A DNA stretch of 64,000 nt from the NCBI RefSeq assembly GCF_007747215.1, contig NZ_CP036273.1, positions 868,001 through 932,000 on the forward strand, given 5' to 3'. Source of the stretch: Urbifossiella limnaea (GTDB lineage Bacteria; Planctomycetota; Planctomycetia; Gemmatales; Gemmataceae). Positions 50,346 through 59,449 of this stretch are shown piece after piece. Within the stretch, counting starts at the first letter, position 1, and each line of letters starts with the position of its first letter. The notes beneath the pieces are model-generated. The model did no database searches. It had not been told where the DNA came from and was given only the letters and a program-made list of their open reading frames with translations. The position numbers and the translations under genes are program-made.

Positions 50346-51128
50346 ATGATCTGGGACGTTCACGCCCACCTGCACGGCGTGGAGGGCCGCACGCCCGAGG
50401 AGCGGATGGCCAACATCGTCCGCTTCATGGACCGCATGGGCGTCGACCGCGTCTGCATCTCCATGGGCTTCCCGCACGTCATGGACCCGTCGCCCGAACA
50501 ACTCAAGGCCCAGAACGACTACGCCATGCGGGCCATCGCCCACCACCACGACCGGGCGTTCGGGTTCGTCTACTGCAGCGGCAAGCACCCGACCGAGAGC
50601 GTCCGTGAGATCGAGCGGTGCGTCAAGAACGGCCCCATGGTCGGCGTCAAGCTGTGGGTCGCGCAGCTGGCCCGCGACCGCCGGCTCGACGCCATCATCA
50701 CCGCCGCCACCGCGCTGAAGGCGCCCATCCTGCAACACACGTGGTTCAAGGCCACCGGCAACCACCCCGGCGAGTCCACGCCGAGCGACCTGGTCGAACT
50801 CGCCCGCCGGCACCCGACCGCGAAGCTGATCTGCGGCCACTCCGGCGGCGACTGGGAGCGCGGCTTCGCGGCCATCCGCGGCACGCCGTCGATCGCCGCC
50901 GAGGTCGGCGGGTTCGACCCGTCGGCCGGGTGCGTCGAGATGGGCGTGCGCGACCTGGGCGCCGACCGGATGCTGTACGGCAGCGACGTGGGCGGGCGCA
51001 GCTTCGGCTCGCAGCTGGCGAAGGTGCAGGCCGCCGACATCCCGGCCGACGCCAAGCGGAAGATTCTCGGCGAGAACCTGCGCGCCCTGCTCCGCCCGAT
51101 CCTCGCCGACAAGGGGATGAAGCCGTGA
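50346..51128 (+). CDS. Amidohydrolase_2 family protein with intact metal motifs
   Basis: 260 residues from ATG at 50346, with GGTGAGGG upstream. A TIM-barrel amidohydrolase: MIWDVHAHLHGVEG gives HxH, ILQHTWFKATG the second-site His, LICGHSGGDWERG another, and RMLYGSDVGGRSFG the final Asp. There is no signal, so it is cytoplasmic. It would hydrolyse or decarboxylate an organic acid or lactone; the substrate is unknown. Its stop overlaps the GTG of the next amidohydrolase (GTGA), a close operon pair in which the second member has lost the metal residues. The arrangement suggests a heteromeric complex. Confidence 0.87.
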   Translation: MIWDVHAHLHGVEGRTPEERMANIVRFMDRMGVDRVCISMGFPHVMDPSPEQLKAQNDYAMRAIAHHHDRAFGFVYCSGKHPTESVREIERCVKNGPMVGVKLWVAQLARDRRLDAIITAATALKAPILQHTWFKATGNHPGESTPSDLVELARRHPTAKLICGHSGGDWERGFAAIRGTPSIAAEVGGFDPSAGCVEMGVRDLGADRMLYGSDVGGRSFGSQLAKVQAADIPADAKRKILGENLRALLRPILADKGMKP

Positions 51129-51892
51129 TCGTGGACACGAACCTCGCGGTCGGCCCGTACCCGTTCCGCCACCTGCCGCTCGCCGAACCCGCCGCGATGG
51201 CGAAGTTCCTCAAGGAAAAGGGCGTGACCCGCGCCTGGGCCGGCAGCACCGACGCGCTGTTGCACCGCGACGTGCGCGGCGTGAACGACCGCCTCGCGGC
51301 GACGTGCCAGGCCCACGGCGGCGGCATCCTCGTGCCGTTCGGCACGGTGAACCCGAAGCAGCCGGGCTGGGAGGACGACCTGAAGCGCTGCGCCGACGTG
51401 CACAAGATGCCCGGCCTGCGGCTGCACCCGGACTACCACAACTACACCCTCGCCGACCCGGCGCTGCCGCCGCTGCTGGAGGCGGCGAGCGCGAAGAAGC
51501 TGGTGGTGGTGATCGTCGGCCGGATGGAGGAGGAGCGGGTGCAACACCCGGTGTTCCACGTCACGCCGGCGGCGTTCGCGCCGCTGCCGGGGGTGCTGGC
51601 CGCCCTGCCGGACCTGAAGGTGGTGATGGCGAACTGGCGGCTGGACCCGTCGTCGGACGGCTTCGGGGTGTACGCGCGGGTGCCGAACCTGTTCTTCGAC
51701 ATCGCCATGATCGAGGGGCTGGGCCGGACGGCGCGGCTGGTGGAGCGGGTGGGGGCGGGGCGGGTGCTGTTCGGGTCGCACGCGCCGGTGTTCGTGTGGG
51801 AGTCGGCGGCGCTGAAGCTGCGCGAGGCGGCGCTGCGCGACGAGGACGCGGCGAAGGTGCGGGCGGGGAACGCCACGGCGCTGGTGCCGTAG
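51125..51892 (+). CDS. Amidohydrolase-like TIM-barrel protein with altered metal site
   Basis: 255 residues from GTG at 51125, overlapping the previous stop by 4 nt. It has the VxDTNLAVGPYPFRHLP start of a known planctomycete/Bacteroidetes subgroup. The canonical HxH is replaced by TNLAVG, the barrel-His region reads KVVMANWRLD, and the last Asp site reads FGSHAPVFVWES; only LRLHPDYHNY keeps histidines. It should not bind two metals in the usual way. It probably forms a complex with the intact neighbour or uses another chemistry. Strict translational coupling supports a joint role. Confidence 0.78.
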   Translation: MIVDTNLAVGPYPFRHLPLAEPAAMAKFLKEKGVTRAWAGSTDALLHRDVRGVNDRLAATCQAHGGGILVPFGTVNPKQPGWEDDLKRCADVHKMPGLRLHPDYHNYTLADPALPPLLEAASAKKLVVVIVGRMEEERVQHPVFHVTPAAFAPLPGVLAALPDLKVVMANWRLDPSSDGFGVYARVPNLFFDIAMIEGLGRTARLVERVGAGRVLFGSHAPVFVWESAALKLREAALRDEDAAKVRAGNATALVP

Positions 51893-51977
51893 CCGTCCGC
51901 GTGCCGTGCGGTGACGGCTCGCCGCCGCCGCCGCCGGCGCGTACACCGGGAGGGTTCCCGCCCCGGAGCCCCTCCCC

Positions 51978-53252
51978 ATGCCCGCCCCCTCCCCCGTCGC
52001 CACCTGGCGGTGGTCCGTCGTCTGGCTGCTGTTCCTCGCCACCATGCTGAACTACATGGACCGGCAGGCGCTGAACAACACCCAGCGCCACCTCCTCGCC
52101 GAGTTCGAGCCCGACCCCGCCCGCCGCAACGCCGTCTACGCCGACATCCAGTTCGCGTTCGGCGTCTCGTTCGCCCTGTTCCAGATCGTCGCCGGCCTCC
52201 TCATCGACCGGTTCAGCCTCCGCTGGCTGTACCTCGGCGCCATCGTCGTGTGGAGCGGCGCCGGGGTGCTCACCGGGATGGTCCCCGCCGGCGCGGTGGG
52301 GGCGCTGATCGCCTGCCGGGTGATGCTCGGCGTCGGCGAGGCGTTCAACTGGCCGTGCGCCGTGGCGTGCGTCCGCCGGGTGATCCCGCGCGAGAGCCGC
52401 GGCCTGGCCAACGGCATCTTCCACAGCGGCGCCAGCATCGGCGCCGTGGCCACGCCGTTCCTCGTGCTGCTGGCCGTGAACCGGGAGACGGGTGAAGGCT
52501 GGCGCGGCCTGTTCGTGGTGGTCGGCGCCGTCGGGGCCGTGTGGGCGGCGCTGTGGATGGCGACGACCCGCGGCGACCGCGCCGCCGTCATCGACCACGT
52601 CGAGCCGGCCGACCCCGCGGTCCCCGGGAGCTCGACCCCGTTCACCGCCGCGTTCGGGATGCGGGCGTTCTGGGTGTGCCTGGCGACGGGCGTGTGCGTG
52701 AACCTGTGCTGGCACTTCTACAACCAGTGGTTCCCGCGCTACCTCACCGAAGACCTCCGCGTCGCGGCGGACACGGAGCTGTACATCCTCGCCGGGTTCT
52801 ACGTCGCCGCCGACCTCGGCAGCCTGGTCAGCGGCTGGACCACGCGCCGGCTCGTCCGCGCCGGCCACACTGTCGAACGCTCGCGGCAGCTGGTGATGAC
52901 CGGCGTGGCGGTCGTGCTGCTGGCCGCGACGGTGCCGGCGGCGCTGCTGCCGGCCGGCGCCTTGTTCGGGCTGAAGGTGGGGATGTTCTTCGTGGTCGCG
53001 GCGGCGGCGATGGGCGGGTTCGCCATCTTCTTCTCGCTCGCGCAGGACGTAATCCCGCGTCACACCGCCACGATCCTGGGTGTGTGCGGCTGCATGTCGT
53101 GGCTGGTCATCAGCGGCGTGACGAAGACGATCGGCGAGTTCGGCCTCGCCGGCCCGGGGAAGTACGCGACGCTGTTCGTGGTGATCGGCTGCGTGCCGCT
53201 CCTGGCCGCGGCGGCGGGATGGCTGTGGCCGCGGGACACGCTCCAACACTAA
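51978..53252 (+). CDS. MFS transporter (anion:cation symporter/hexuronate type)
   Basis: 424 residues with 12 helices. The N-terminal WRWSVVWLLFLATMLNYMDRQALNN and the helix 4 region RVMLGVGEAFNWPCAVACVRRVIPRESR (both quoted in part) match the ACS/hexuronate transporter family (ExuT/GudP-like), which imports sugar acids with a cation. It follows the two amidohydrolase genes in the same direction, 86 nt after the second, so it may bring in their substrate. That would fit a sugar-acid catabolic unit with the DUF1080 protein. The exact sugar acid cannot be told. Confidence 0.85.
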   Translation: MPAPSPVATWRWSVVWLLFLATMLNYMDRQALNNTQRHLLAEFEPDPARRNAVYADIQFAFGVSFALFQIVAGLLIDRFSLRWLYLGAIVVWSGAGVLTGMVPAGAVGALIACRVMLGVGEAFNWPCAVACVRRVIPRESRGLANGIFHSGASIGAVATPFLVLLAVNRETGEGWRGLFVVVGAVGAVWAALWMATTRGDRAAVIDHVEPADPAVPGSSTPFTAAFGMRAFWVCLATGVCVNLCWHFYNQWFPRYLTEDLRVAADTELYILAGFYVAADLGSLVSGWTTRRLVRAGHTVERSRQLVMTGVAVVLLAATVPAALLPAGALFGLKVGMFFVVAAAAMGGFAIFFSLAQDVIPRHTATILGVCGCMSWLVISGVTKTIGEFGLAGPGKYATLFVVIGCVPLLAAAAGWLWPRDTLQH

Positions 53253-53413
53253 TTTGTGGCATCGACTCAATTCGTGCCTCGACCCCCCGGGGGGGAGTCG
53301 TACACACAATGGCGCCGGGCCGAGGGTCCGGGATTGTCCTCCCTTTCGGCCGCCGGGCGGGGTATAAAAGAGGAACCCGCCCCACCGCTTTTCGCGCCCG
53401 CAGGACCGTTTTC

Positions 53414-56266
53414 ATGCCCGTTCGGGGAGTGTTCGCCGCCCTGGCGCTGGCCGTCGCGCTGCTGACGCCGCGCCCCGGCGCCGAGGCGCAGCCGGCGAAG
53501 GACCTGGACGCCGACTTCCGCACGACCGTCCGGCCATTTCTGGACACGCACTGCGGCGGCTGCCACGGCGCCGAGCGGCCGAAAGCCGACCTGAACCTGC
53601 AGCGCTTCACGACGCCCGCCAGCATCGCCGCCGAGTTCGCGCAGTGGGAAGAGGTGCTGTCGCAGCTCAAGAGCGGCGAGATGCCGCCGCGGACGGCGAA
53701 GGCGCAGCCGACCGCGGCACAGCGGCAGGCGGTGGTGGCGTGGCTGGAGGCGTTCCGCGCCCGCGAGGCGGAACGCAACGCCGGCGACCCCGGCGTCGTG
53801 CTGCCGCGGCGGCTCAGCGTCGCCGAGTACGACGCCACCATCCGCGACCTGACCGGCGTGGACATCCGCCCGGCCCGCGACTTCCCCGTGGACCCCGCCA
53901 ACGCCGCCGGGTTCGACAACACCGGCGAGTCGCTGACGATGTCGCCGGCGCTGCTGGCCAAGTACCTGCAAGCGGCGAAGTTCGTGGCCGAGCACCTGGT
54001 GCTGAACCCGGACGGGTTCACGTTCGCGCCGTACCCGGTGATCGCCGAGACGGACCGCGACAAGTACCACGTCCGCCGCATCGTGGACTTCTACCTCGCC
54101 CAGCCGACCGACCTGGCGCCGTACTTCTTCGCCGCGTGGCAGGGGAAGGCCGACCCGAAGCTGAGCCCGAAGTACCAGGCGACGGTGACGGCGCTGCTGA
54201 CGGAAAAGACGGCCGAGCGCGGCCCCGTGGCCGCGGTGCAGGCGCTGTTCCAGGCGCTGCCGAAGGACGAGCCCGCCGCCCGCCGCGGCTGCGAGCAGTT
54301 GCGCGACGTGGTGCAGAAGGTACGGAGCCGCACGCAGGTGAAGGTGCGGAACCTGAGCGTGCCGGGGATGAACGCCGGGGCGCAGGCGCTCGTGCTGTGG
54401 AAGGACCGCGAGATGGCGAGCAACCGCCGCACCTACGGCGGCGGGGCGCTGACGCTACGGACCGACGACCTCCCCGCCGCCGCGAAGGCGAAGCTGACGC
54501 CGCCGGACGACGACGCGAAGAAGGCCTACGAGGACGGCTTCAATCGCTTCTGCGACGTGTTCCCCGACGCCTTCTACGTGAAGGAGCGGGCGCGGGTGTT
54601 CCTCGGCCCGAACGGCGAGCAGGGGAACGCCGGCCGGCTGCTGAGCGCCGGCTTCCACAACCAGATGGGCTACTTCCGCGACGACCAGCCGCTGTGCGAG
54701 CTGGTCCTCGACGCGAAGGGTAAGCGCGACCTGGACCGGTTGTGGGACGAGTTCGACTTCGCGTGTGACATACCGGCGCGGATGCACTCGGGGCTGGTGT
54801 GGTTCGAGCGGTCGGAGTCGCCGTACCTCGAGGGTAAGCAGTTCGACTTCGCCCGCGCCGAGGACAAGGACGTTGTGTCGCCGGCGAAGTTCGGCCGGTT
54901 CCGCGACGAGTACGTGAAGCACACGCTGAAGCAGAGCCGCGACGCCACCGCGACGCAGGCGGTGAAGGACCACTTCAAGATCAGCGAGGCGAACATCCGC
55001 CGCGTGGAAGCGGCCCGCGCTGCGGCCGAGCCGAAGCACGTCGCCGCGCTGCAGGCGTTCGCGGAGAAGGCCTACCGCCGCAAGCTGACCGCGGCCGAGA
55101 AGGACGGCGTGGCGGCGTTCTACCGCGCTCTCCGCGGCGCGGACGCGACGCACGAGGAAGCCGTGCGCGACACCGTGGTGCGCGTGCTGGCGTCGCCGCA
55201 CTTCTGCTTCCGCGTCGATTTGCCGGCGCAGGGCAAGACCGCGCTCACCGACGAAGCGCTGGCCAGCCGACTGAGTTACTTCCTGTGGTCGAGCATGCCC
55301 GACGCCGAGCTGCTGGACCACGCCGCGAAGGGGTCGTTGCACACGCCCGACGTGCTGACCGCACAGGTCCGCCGCATGCTGAAGGACGACCGCGCCCGCG
55401 GGCTGGCGGCGAACTTCGGCGGCAGCTGGCTCGATTTCCGCCGGTTCGACGAGCACAACGCCGTGGACCGCGGCCGCTTCCCGCAGTTCACCAATGACCT
55501 CCGCGCCGCGATGGCCGAGGAGCCCGTGCGGTTCCTGCTCGACGTGATGCAGACCGACCGCCCCGTGACCGACGTGCTGAGCGGGAAGCACACGTTCGTG
55601 AACGCCGCGCTGGCGAAGCACTACGGGATGCCGATGCCGGCGCAGGGCTGGGCGCGGGTCGACGACGCCGACAAGTACGGCCGCGGCGGCGTGCTGCCGA
55701 TGGGCGTGTTCCTGACGAAGAACGCCCCGGGCCTCCGCACCAGCCCCGTGAAGCGCGGCTACTGGGTGGTGACGAAGCTGCTCGGCGAGCGCATCCCGCC
55801 GCCACCGCCGGACGTGCCCGAACTGCCGGCCGACGAGGGGAAGCTCGGCACGCTGACCGTCCGCGAGGCGCTGGCGAAGCACCGCGAGCACCCGAGCTGC
55901 GCCGGCTGCCACGCCCGCTTCGACTCCTTCGGCCTGGCCTTCGAGGGCTTCGGCCCCGTCGGCGAGAAGCGGTCGAAGGACCTGGCCGGCAACGCCGTTG
56001 ACACCCGGGTGTCGTTCCCGGGGAGTGTCGAGGCAGACGGCGTCGGCGGGCTGCGCGACTACCTGAAGGACCGGCGGCAGGCGGCGTTCGTGGACACGCT
56101 GTGCCGCAAGCTGCTGAGCTACGGCCTGGGCCGGACGTTGCTGCTGACGGACGAGCCGACGGTTGCGGCGATGAAGGCCCGGCTGGCGCGCGACGGCGGC
56201 CGCTTCGCCGGGCTGGCCGAGGTGGTGGCGACGAGCCCGCAGTTTTTGAACAAGCGAGCGCAATGA
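53414..56266 (+). CDS. DUF1592-family protein with planctomycete cytochrome c domain (copy 2)
   Basis: 950 residues from ATG at 53414, with a signal peptide (GVFAALALAVALLTP). The domains are as in the copy at 3135 but spaced further apart: N-terminal haem CGGCH (C47-H51), DUF1587 (LPRRLSVAEYDATIRDLTG), a long extra region (about 200-430), DUF1595, DUF1592 (LASRLSYFLWSSMPDAEL), DUF1588 with CAGCH at 829-833, and DUF1585 (LCRKLLSYGLGRTLLL). It should be a periplasmic two-haem protein. The extra 135 residues relative to copy 1 lie mainly between DUF1587 and DUF1595. Partner gene DUF1552 follows after 38 nt. Confidence 0.9.
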   Translation: MPVRGVFAALALAVALLTPRPGAEAQPAKDLDADFRTTVRPFLDTHCGGCHGAERPKADLNLQRFTTPASIAAEFAQWEEVLSQLKSGEMPPRTAKAQPTAAQRQAVVAWLEAFRAREAERNAGDPGVVLPRRLSVAEYDATIRDLTGVDIRPARDFPVDPANAAGFDNTGESLTMSPALLAKYLQAAKFVAEHLVLNPDGFTFAPYPVIAETDRDKYHVRRIVDFYLAQPTDLAPYFFAAWQGKADPKLSPKYQATVTALLTEKTAERGPVAAVQALFQALPKDEPAARRGCEQLRDVVQKVRSRTQVKVRNLSVPGMNAGAQALVLWKDREMASNRRTYGGGALTLRTDDLPAAAKAKLTPPDDDAKKAYEDGFNRFCDVFPDAFYVKERARVFLGPNGEQGNAGRLLSAGFHNQMGYFRDDQPLCELVLDAKGKRDLDRLWDEFDFACDIPARMHSGLVWFERSESPYLEGKQFDFARAEDKDVVSPAKFGRFRDEYVKHTLKQSRDATATQAVKDHFKISEANIRRVEAARAAAEPKHVAALQAFAEKAYRRKLTAAEKDGVAAFYRALRGADATHEEAVRDTVVRVLASPHFCFRVDLPAQGKTALTDEALASRLSYFLWSSMPDAELLDHAAKGSLHTPDVLTAQVRRMLKDDRARGLAANFGGSWLDFRRFDEHNAVDRGRFPQFTNDLRAAMAEEPVRFLLDVMQTDRPVTDVLSGKHTFVNAALAKHYGMPMPAQGWARVDDADKYGRGGVLPMGVFLTKNAPGLRTSPVKRGYWVVTKLLGERIPPPPPDVPELPADEGKLGTLTVREALAKHREHPSCAGCHARFDSFGLAFEGFGPVGEKRSKDLAGNAVDTRVSFPGSVEADGVGGLRDYLKDRRQAAFVDTLCRKLLSYGLGRTLLLTDEPTVAAMKARLARDGGRFAGLAEVVATSPQFLNKRAQ

Positions 56267-56304
56267 CCGCCGCTCGCGGCGGTGCAATACCTGAGGAGCC
56301 CCCG

Positions 56305-57600
56305 ATGAGCCCGAAGCCCCCGATCGCCCGGCGGACGTTCCTCCGCGGGGCCGGCGTCGCGGTCGCCCTGCCGTGGCTCGAATCTGTCCCGGTGTGGGGC
56401 GCCGACCCGGCCGCGCCGCCGAAGCGGTTCGCCGCCCTGTTCATGGGCAACGGCATCAACGGCAACCACTGGTGGGGCAAGGGCGAGGGCGCCACCCTCG
56501 AACTCGGCAAGAGCCTCCAGCCGCTGAACCCCGTGAAGTCGCGGGTGAACGTGCTGAACGGCCTGTTCAACAAGTCGGCCACCGGCGTCGGCATCCACCC
56601 CGGCCAGACCGGCAACGTGCTGTCGGGGGCCGCCCTCCAGAAGGGCGCCGAGTTGCGTGGCGGCGTCAGCATCGACCAGGTGCTCGCCCAACACGTCGGC
56701 CAGCACACGCCGCAGCCGAGCCTGGTGCTCGGGTGCGAGCAGCCGACCACGGGCTACCACGAGACGAACTTCTCGCTGGCGTACAGCTCGCACATCTCGT
56801 GGCAGAACGCCACGTCGCCGGTGCCGATGGAGGTGTACCCGTCGCTGGCGTTCGACGCCCTGTTCGGCGGCCGCGGCGACCGCCGCACCCGCAGCGTACT
56901 GGACGCCGTGCACGGCGACGCGGCGTCCCTGAGCAACCGCGTGAGCGGCGCCGACCGCGCCCGGCTCGACGAGTACCTGACAAGCGTGCGCGAGGTCGAG
57001 AAGCGCGTCGCCCCGGCACGGGCGGAGCGGGATGCCGCGATCGACCGCGGCGCGACCCCCACGATGCCGCGGCCCGCGAACGGCCTCCCCGAAGACCTCC
57101 GCGACCACCTCCGCCTGATGTGCGACGTGATCGCCCTCGGCTTCCAGACCGACCGCACCCGCGTGGCGACGCTGCTGATGGCCCGCGACCTGTCCGGCCT
57201 GACGTACCCGTTCCTCGGCGTCCGCGGCGCCCACCACCCGGCGTCGCACAGCGACCTGTCCGACGAGTACGAGAAGATCACTACCTTCTACGTCAGCCAG
57301 CTGGCGTACCTCGCCACGCGCCTGGACGCGATGAAGGAGGGCGAGCGGTCGGTGCTGGACAACTCGTGCCTGATGTTCGTGTCGAACATGTGGGCCGGCA
57401 GCAGCCACAACTCGAACAAGCTGCCGGTGGTGCTGGTGGGCGGGCTCGGCGGCACGCTCCAGGGCGGCCGGGCGCTCGACTACCTGACCCGCGGCGACGC
57501 CAACCGCAAGCTGTGCAGCCTGTACCTGTCGATCCTCGACCGCATGGACGTGCGCCTCGACCGCTTCGGCGACGCCGACACGCGGCTGGTGGGGCTGTGA
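56305..57600 (+). CDS. DUF1552 domain-containing, Tat-exported protein (copy 2)
   Basis: 431 residues from ATG at 56305, with GAGGAG at 56293-56298 fixing the start. Twin-arginine leader: PPIARRTFLRGAGVAVALP. Family marks: RFAALFMGNGINGNHWWGKG, a GHQTGNVLSGA-like segment (GQTGNVLSGAALQKG), DEYLTSVREVEKRV, and SNMWAGSSHNSNKLPVVLVGG near the C-terminus, equivalent to the SNLGDGSSHS block of copy 1. Same pairing with DUF1592 as in the first cassette, but copies differ considerably, so this is an old duplication or two separately acquired pairs. Exported; the reaction is unknown. Confidence 0.88.
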   Translation: MSPKPPIARRTFLRGAGVAVALPWLESVPVWGADPAAPPKRFAALFMGNGINGNHWWGKGEGATLELGKSLQPLNPVKSRVNVLNGLFNKSATGVGIHPGQTGNVLSGAALQKGAELRGGVSIDQVLAQHVGQHTPQPSLVLGCEQPTTGYHETNFSLAYSSHISWQNATSPVPMEVYPSLAFDALFGGRGDRRTRSVLDAVHGDAASLSNRVSGADRARLDEYLTSVREVEKRVAPARAERDAAIDRGATPTMPRPANGLPEDLRDHLRLMCDVIALGFQTDRTRVATLLMARDLSGLTYPFLGVRGAHHPASHSDLSDEYEKITTFYVSQLAYLATRLDAMKEGERSVLDNSCLMFVSNMWAGSSHNSNKLPVVLVGGLGGTLQGGRALDYLTRGDANRKLCSLYLSILDRMDVRLDRFGDADTRLVGL

Positions 57601-57669
57601 ACACGGGCGTCGGCCCCGGCCTGCGTCGCCGCCGGCCTCGCCGGCGCGGCCGAGCGGTCTGACCCCACT

Positions 57670-59235
57670 TCAGCTCACCAGCAGCGCGTGCCCGGTGAGC
57701 ACCGTCAGCGCCGGGTCGAGGACTGCCGTCAGCGCCTCGCGCACGGCCGCGTCCCCCGTCACCGGCTTGCCGTTCCGCGCCACCTGTAGCTGCCCCGCCA
57801 CCGCGTCCGCGGTCAGCGCTTCCACCAGCTCCGGCCGCGTGCGGGTGCCGTCGAGCAGCGGCACCAGCCGCTTGTCCAGGTCGGTCAGCTTCACCAGCTC
57901 GTGCCGGCGGTTCGTGACCATCGCCGCGCCCGCCCCGGCCTGCAGCCGCGCCGACTTCACCACTTCCGGCTTCTCCCCCGGTACCCGCGACACCGCGATC
58001 GGCGCCGCGTGCAACTCCAGCAGGTCGGACGAGATGTACGTGTTCACCAGCCCCAGCGCCAGCGTCTTGCCGTCGTCGTCGAGCGTGTCCGCGGGGCGGC
58101 CGAGGAGGAGGCGCGACTCGGTCAGCAACTCGTCGAACGGCGTCGTACCCGGCCAGCGCTCGCCGAGCACCTGCATGGCCGCCTTCAGCAGCGGGCGGTT
58201 GGTCGAGAGCGTCATGCCGCTGCGCGTCTGGTACTGGGCCGGCGCCTCGGTGTTGATGTCGGGCGGGTTCTTGGTCGCCGGCTTGCCGGCGGACGCGACG
58301 TGCATCGTGCGCACGGCGGCGGGGTCGATCGTCCAGTTCGGCGTGGCCGCGGCGGGGACGAGGAGCGTTTCGCGGAACGTGCGGTTGCGCAGGAAGTCCA
58401 TGTACTGCTCGGTCTGCACCTGGTCCGCGGCGAGGGTGCGGAGCGTCTTCTGCACGTCCGGCCCGAAGTTGCCGGTGACCATCGTGCCGACACGTGCCTC
58501 GCCCATGTAGCGGAGGCCGTGCGCCTCCGCCATCGCCACGAACTGGTGGAAGTACAGCGGGTCGTTGTTCTCCTCCAGGTGTTCGTGGAAGAGGTAGTGG
58601 TCGGCCTGCTTGCGGACGCTCTCCAACTCGGCCTTCAGCAGCGCGGTGTAGGCGCCCTCCTGGCGGTTGGACGCGGCGAGGAAGTCGAGCAGCGCCCGCG
58701 CCTGGCCGACGCGCTGCTTCGCGTCCGGGAAGCGCATGGCGTGGTAGCGCATCATGTCGCGGATCATGCCGCGCATGTGCCACCCGGGGTACGTGTTGTA
58801 GCTGACGTAGGCGACGCCGTTCGGCGCCAGCCGGCGGGCGCACACGTCGAGGATCGCGTCGCGGACGGTGGTCGGCACCCACGAGAAGACGCCGTGGCAG
58901 ACCACGTAGTCGAACGTGCCGTAGGACTCGTCCACGTCGGTGATGCTCGCGTGGCGCAGCTCGATGTTCTTCAACCCGAGCCGCGTCACGAACGCGACGC
59001 CGTCGGCGACCTGGCGCGCGGACAGGTCCACGCCGACGCAGTGGGACTGCGGGAAGCGTTCGGCGACGGGGACGAGGTTGCCGCCGGCCGCGGCGCCGAG
59101 TTCGAGGACGCGCGCCGTCTGGACCGGCGGCGGGTTCAGACCGAACAGCCGGGCCACGACCGCGAGCCGCGACGGGTGCGTCTGGGCGTACGGGTGGCTG
59201 TCGTAGGGGACCTCGTCATACGTGTTCGATTCCAT
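57670..59235 (-). CDS. SAM-dependent methyltransferase with PKMT-type regulatory domain
   Basis: 521 residues. Class I methyltransferase fold at the N-terminus: RVLELGAAAGGNLVP (motif I, about 43-53), HCVGVDLSARQVAD (motif II), and FDYVVCHGVFSWVP. The middle (about 225-330) matches the methyltransferase regulatory domain found in rickettsial protein-lysine methyltransferases, with FLRNRTFRETLLVP typical of it. The C-terminal 170 residues have a winged-helix-like segment (LTDLDKRLVPLLDGTRT) as in those enzymes. It should methylate a protein or small molecule in the cytoplasm; no candidate target is nearby. The start lies next to a long AATGACC hairpin shared with the divergent channel gene. 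Confidence 0.85.
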   Translation of the reverse strand: MESNTYDEVPYDSHPYAQTHPSRLAVVARLFGLNPPPVQTARVLELGAAAGGNLVPVAERFPQSHCVGVDLSARQVADGVAFVTRLGLKNIELRHASITDVDESYGTFDYVVCHGVFSWVPTTVRDAILDVCARRLAPNGVAYVSYNTYPGWHMRGMIRDMMRYHAMRFPDAKQRVGQARALLDFLAASNRQEGAYTALLKAELESVRKQADHYLFHEHLEENNDPLYFHQFVAMAEAHGLRYMGEARVGTMVTGNFGPDVQKTLRTLAADQVQTEQYMDFLRNRTFRETLLVPAAATPNWTIDPAAVRTMHVASAGKPATKNPPDINTEAPAQYQTRSGMTLSTNRPLLKAAMQVLGERWPGTTPFDELLTESRLLLGRPADTLDDDGKTLALGLVNTYISSDLLELHAAPIAVSRVPGEKPEVVKSARLQAGAGAAMVTNRRHELVKLTDLDKRLVPLLDGTRTRPELVEALTADAVAGQLQVARNGKPVTGDAAVREALTAVLDPALTVLTGHALLVS

Positions 59236-59258
59236 TCCCGTGTTGTAGGCCGGCCCCC

Positions 59259-59393
59259 GGAATGACCAATTCCCAATGACCCGCCAATGACCAAGGGAAG
59301 GAACCGAACCCCACGGTAGGCGGTGCGGGCGGCGACCGACTCACACCACGTCCGGCCTTGGTCATTGGTGGGTCATTGGGATTTGGTCATTCC
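59259..59393. repeat. AATGACC-word hairpin between divergent genes
   Basis: 59259-59296 and 59356-59393 form a 38-bp stem with two mismatches (AATGACCAATTCCCAATGAC and following on the left) around a 59-nt loop. This copy lies between two gene starts (methyltransferase and RCK protein), so the element is not limited to gene ends. Confidence 0.85.
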
Positions 59394-59449
59394 GCGGCGC
59401 CAGGGTAGAACGGCCTCCGTCTAACACCTCGAACCGTGGAGGAGCCCAA

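Noticed and set aside
53361-53370. GGTATAAAAG before the second DUF1592 gene as a promoter box
   Set aside because: No matching -35 element at a fitting distance could be seen; AT-rich by local standards but not enough to call.
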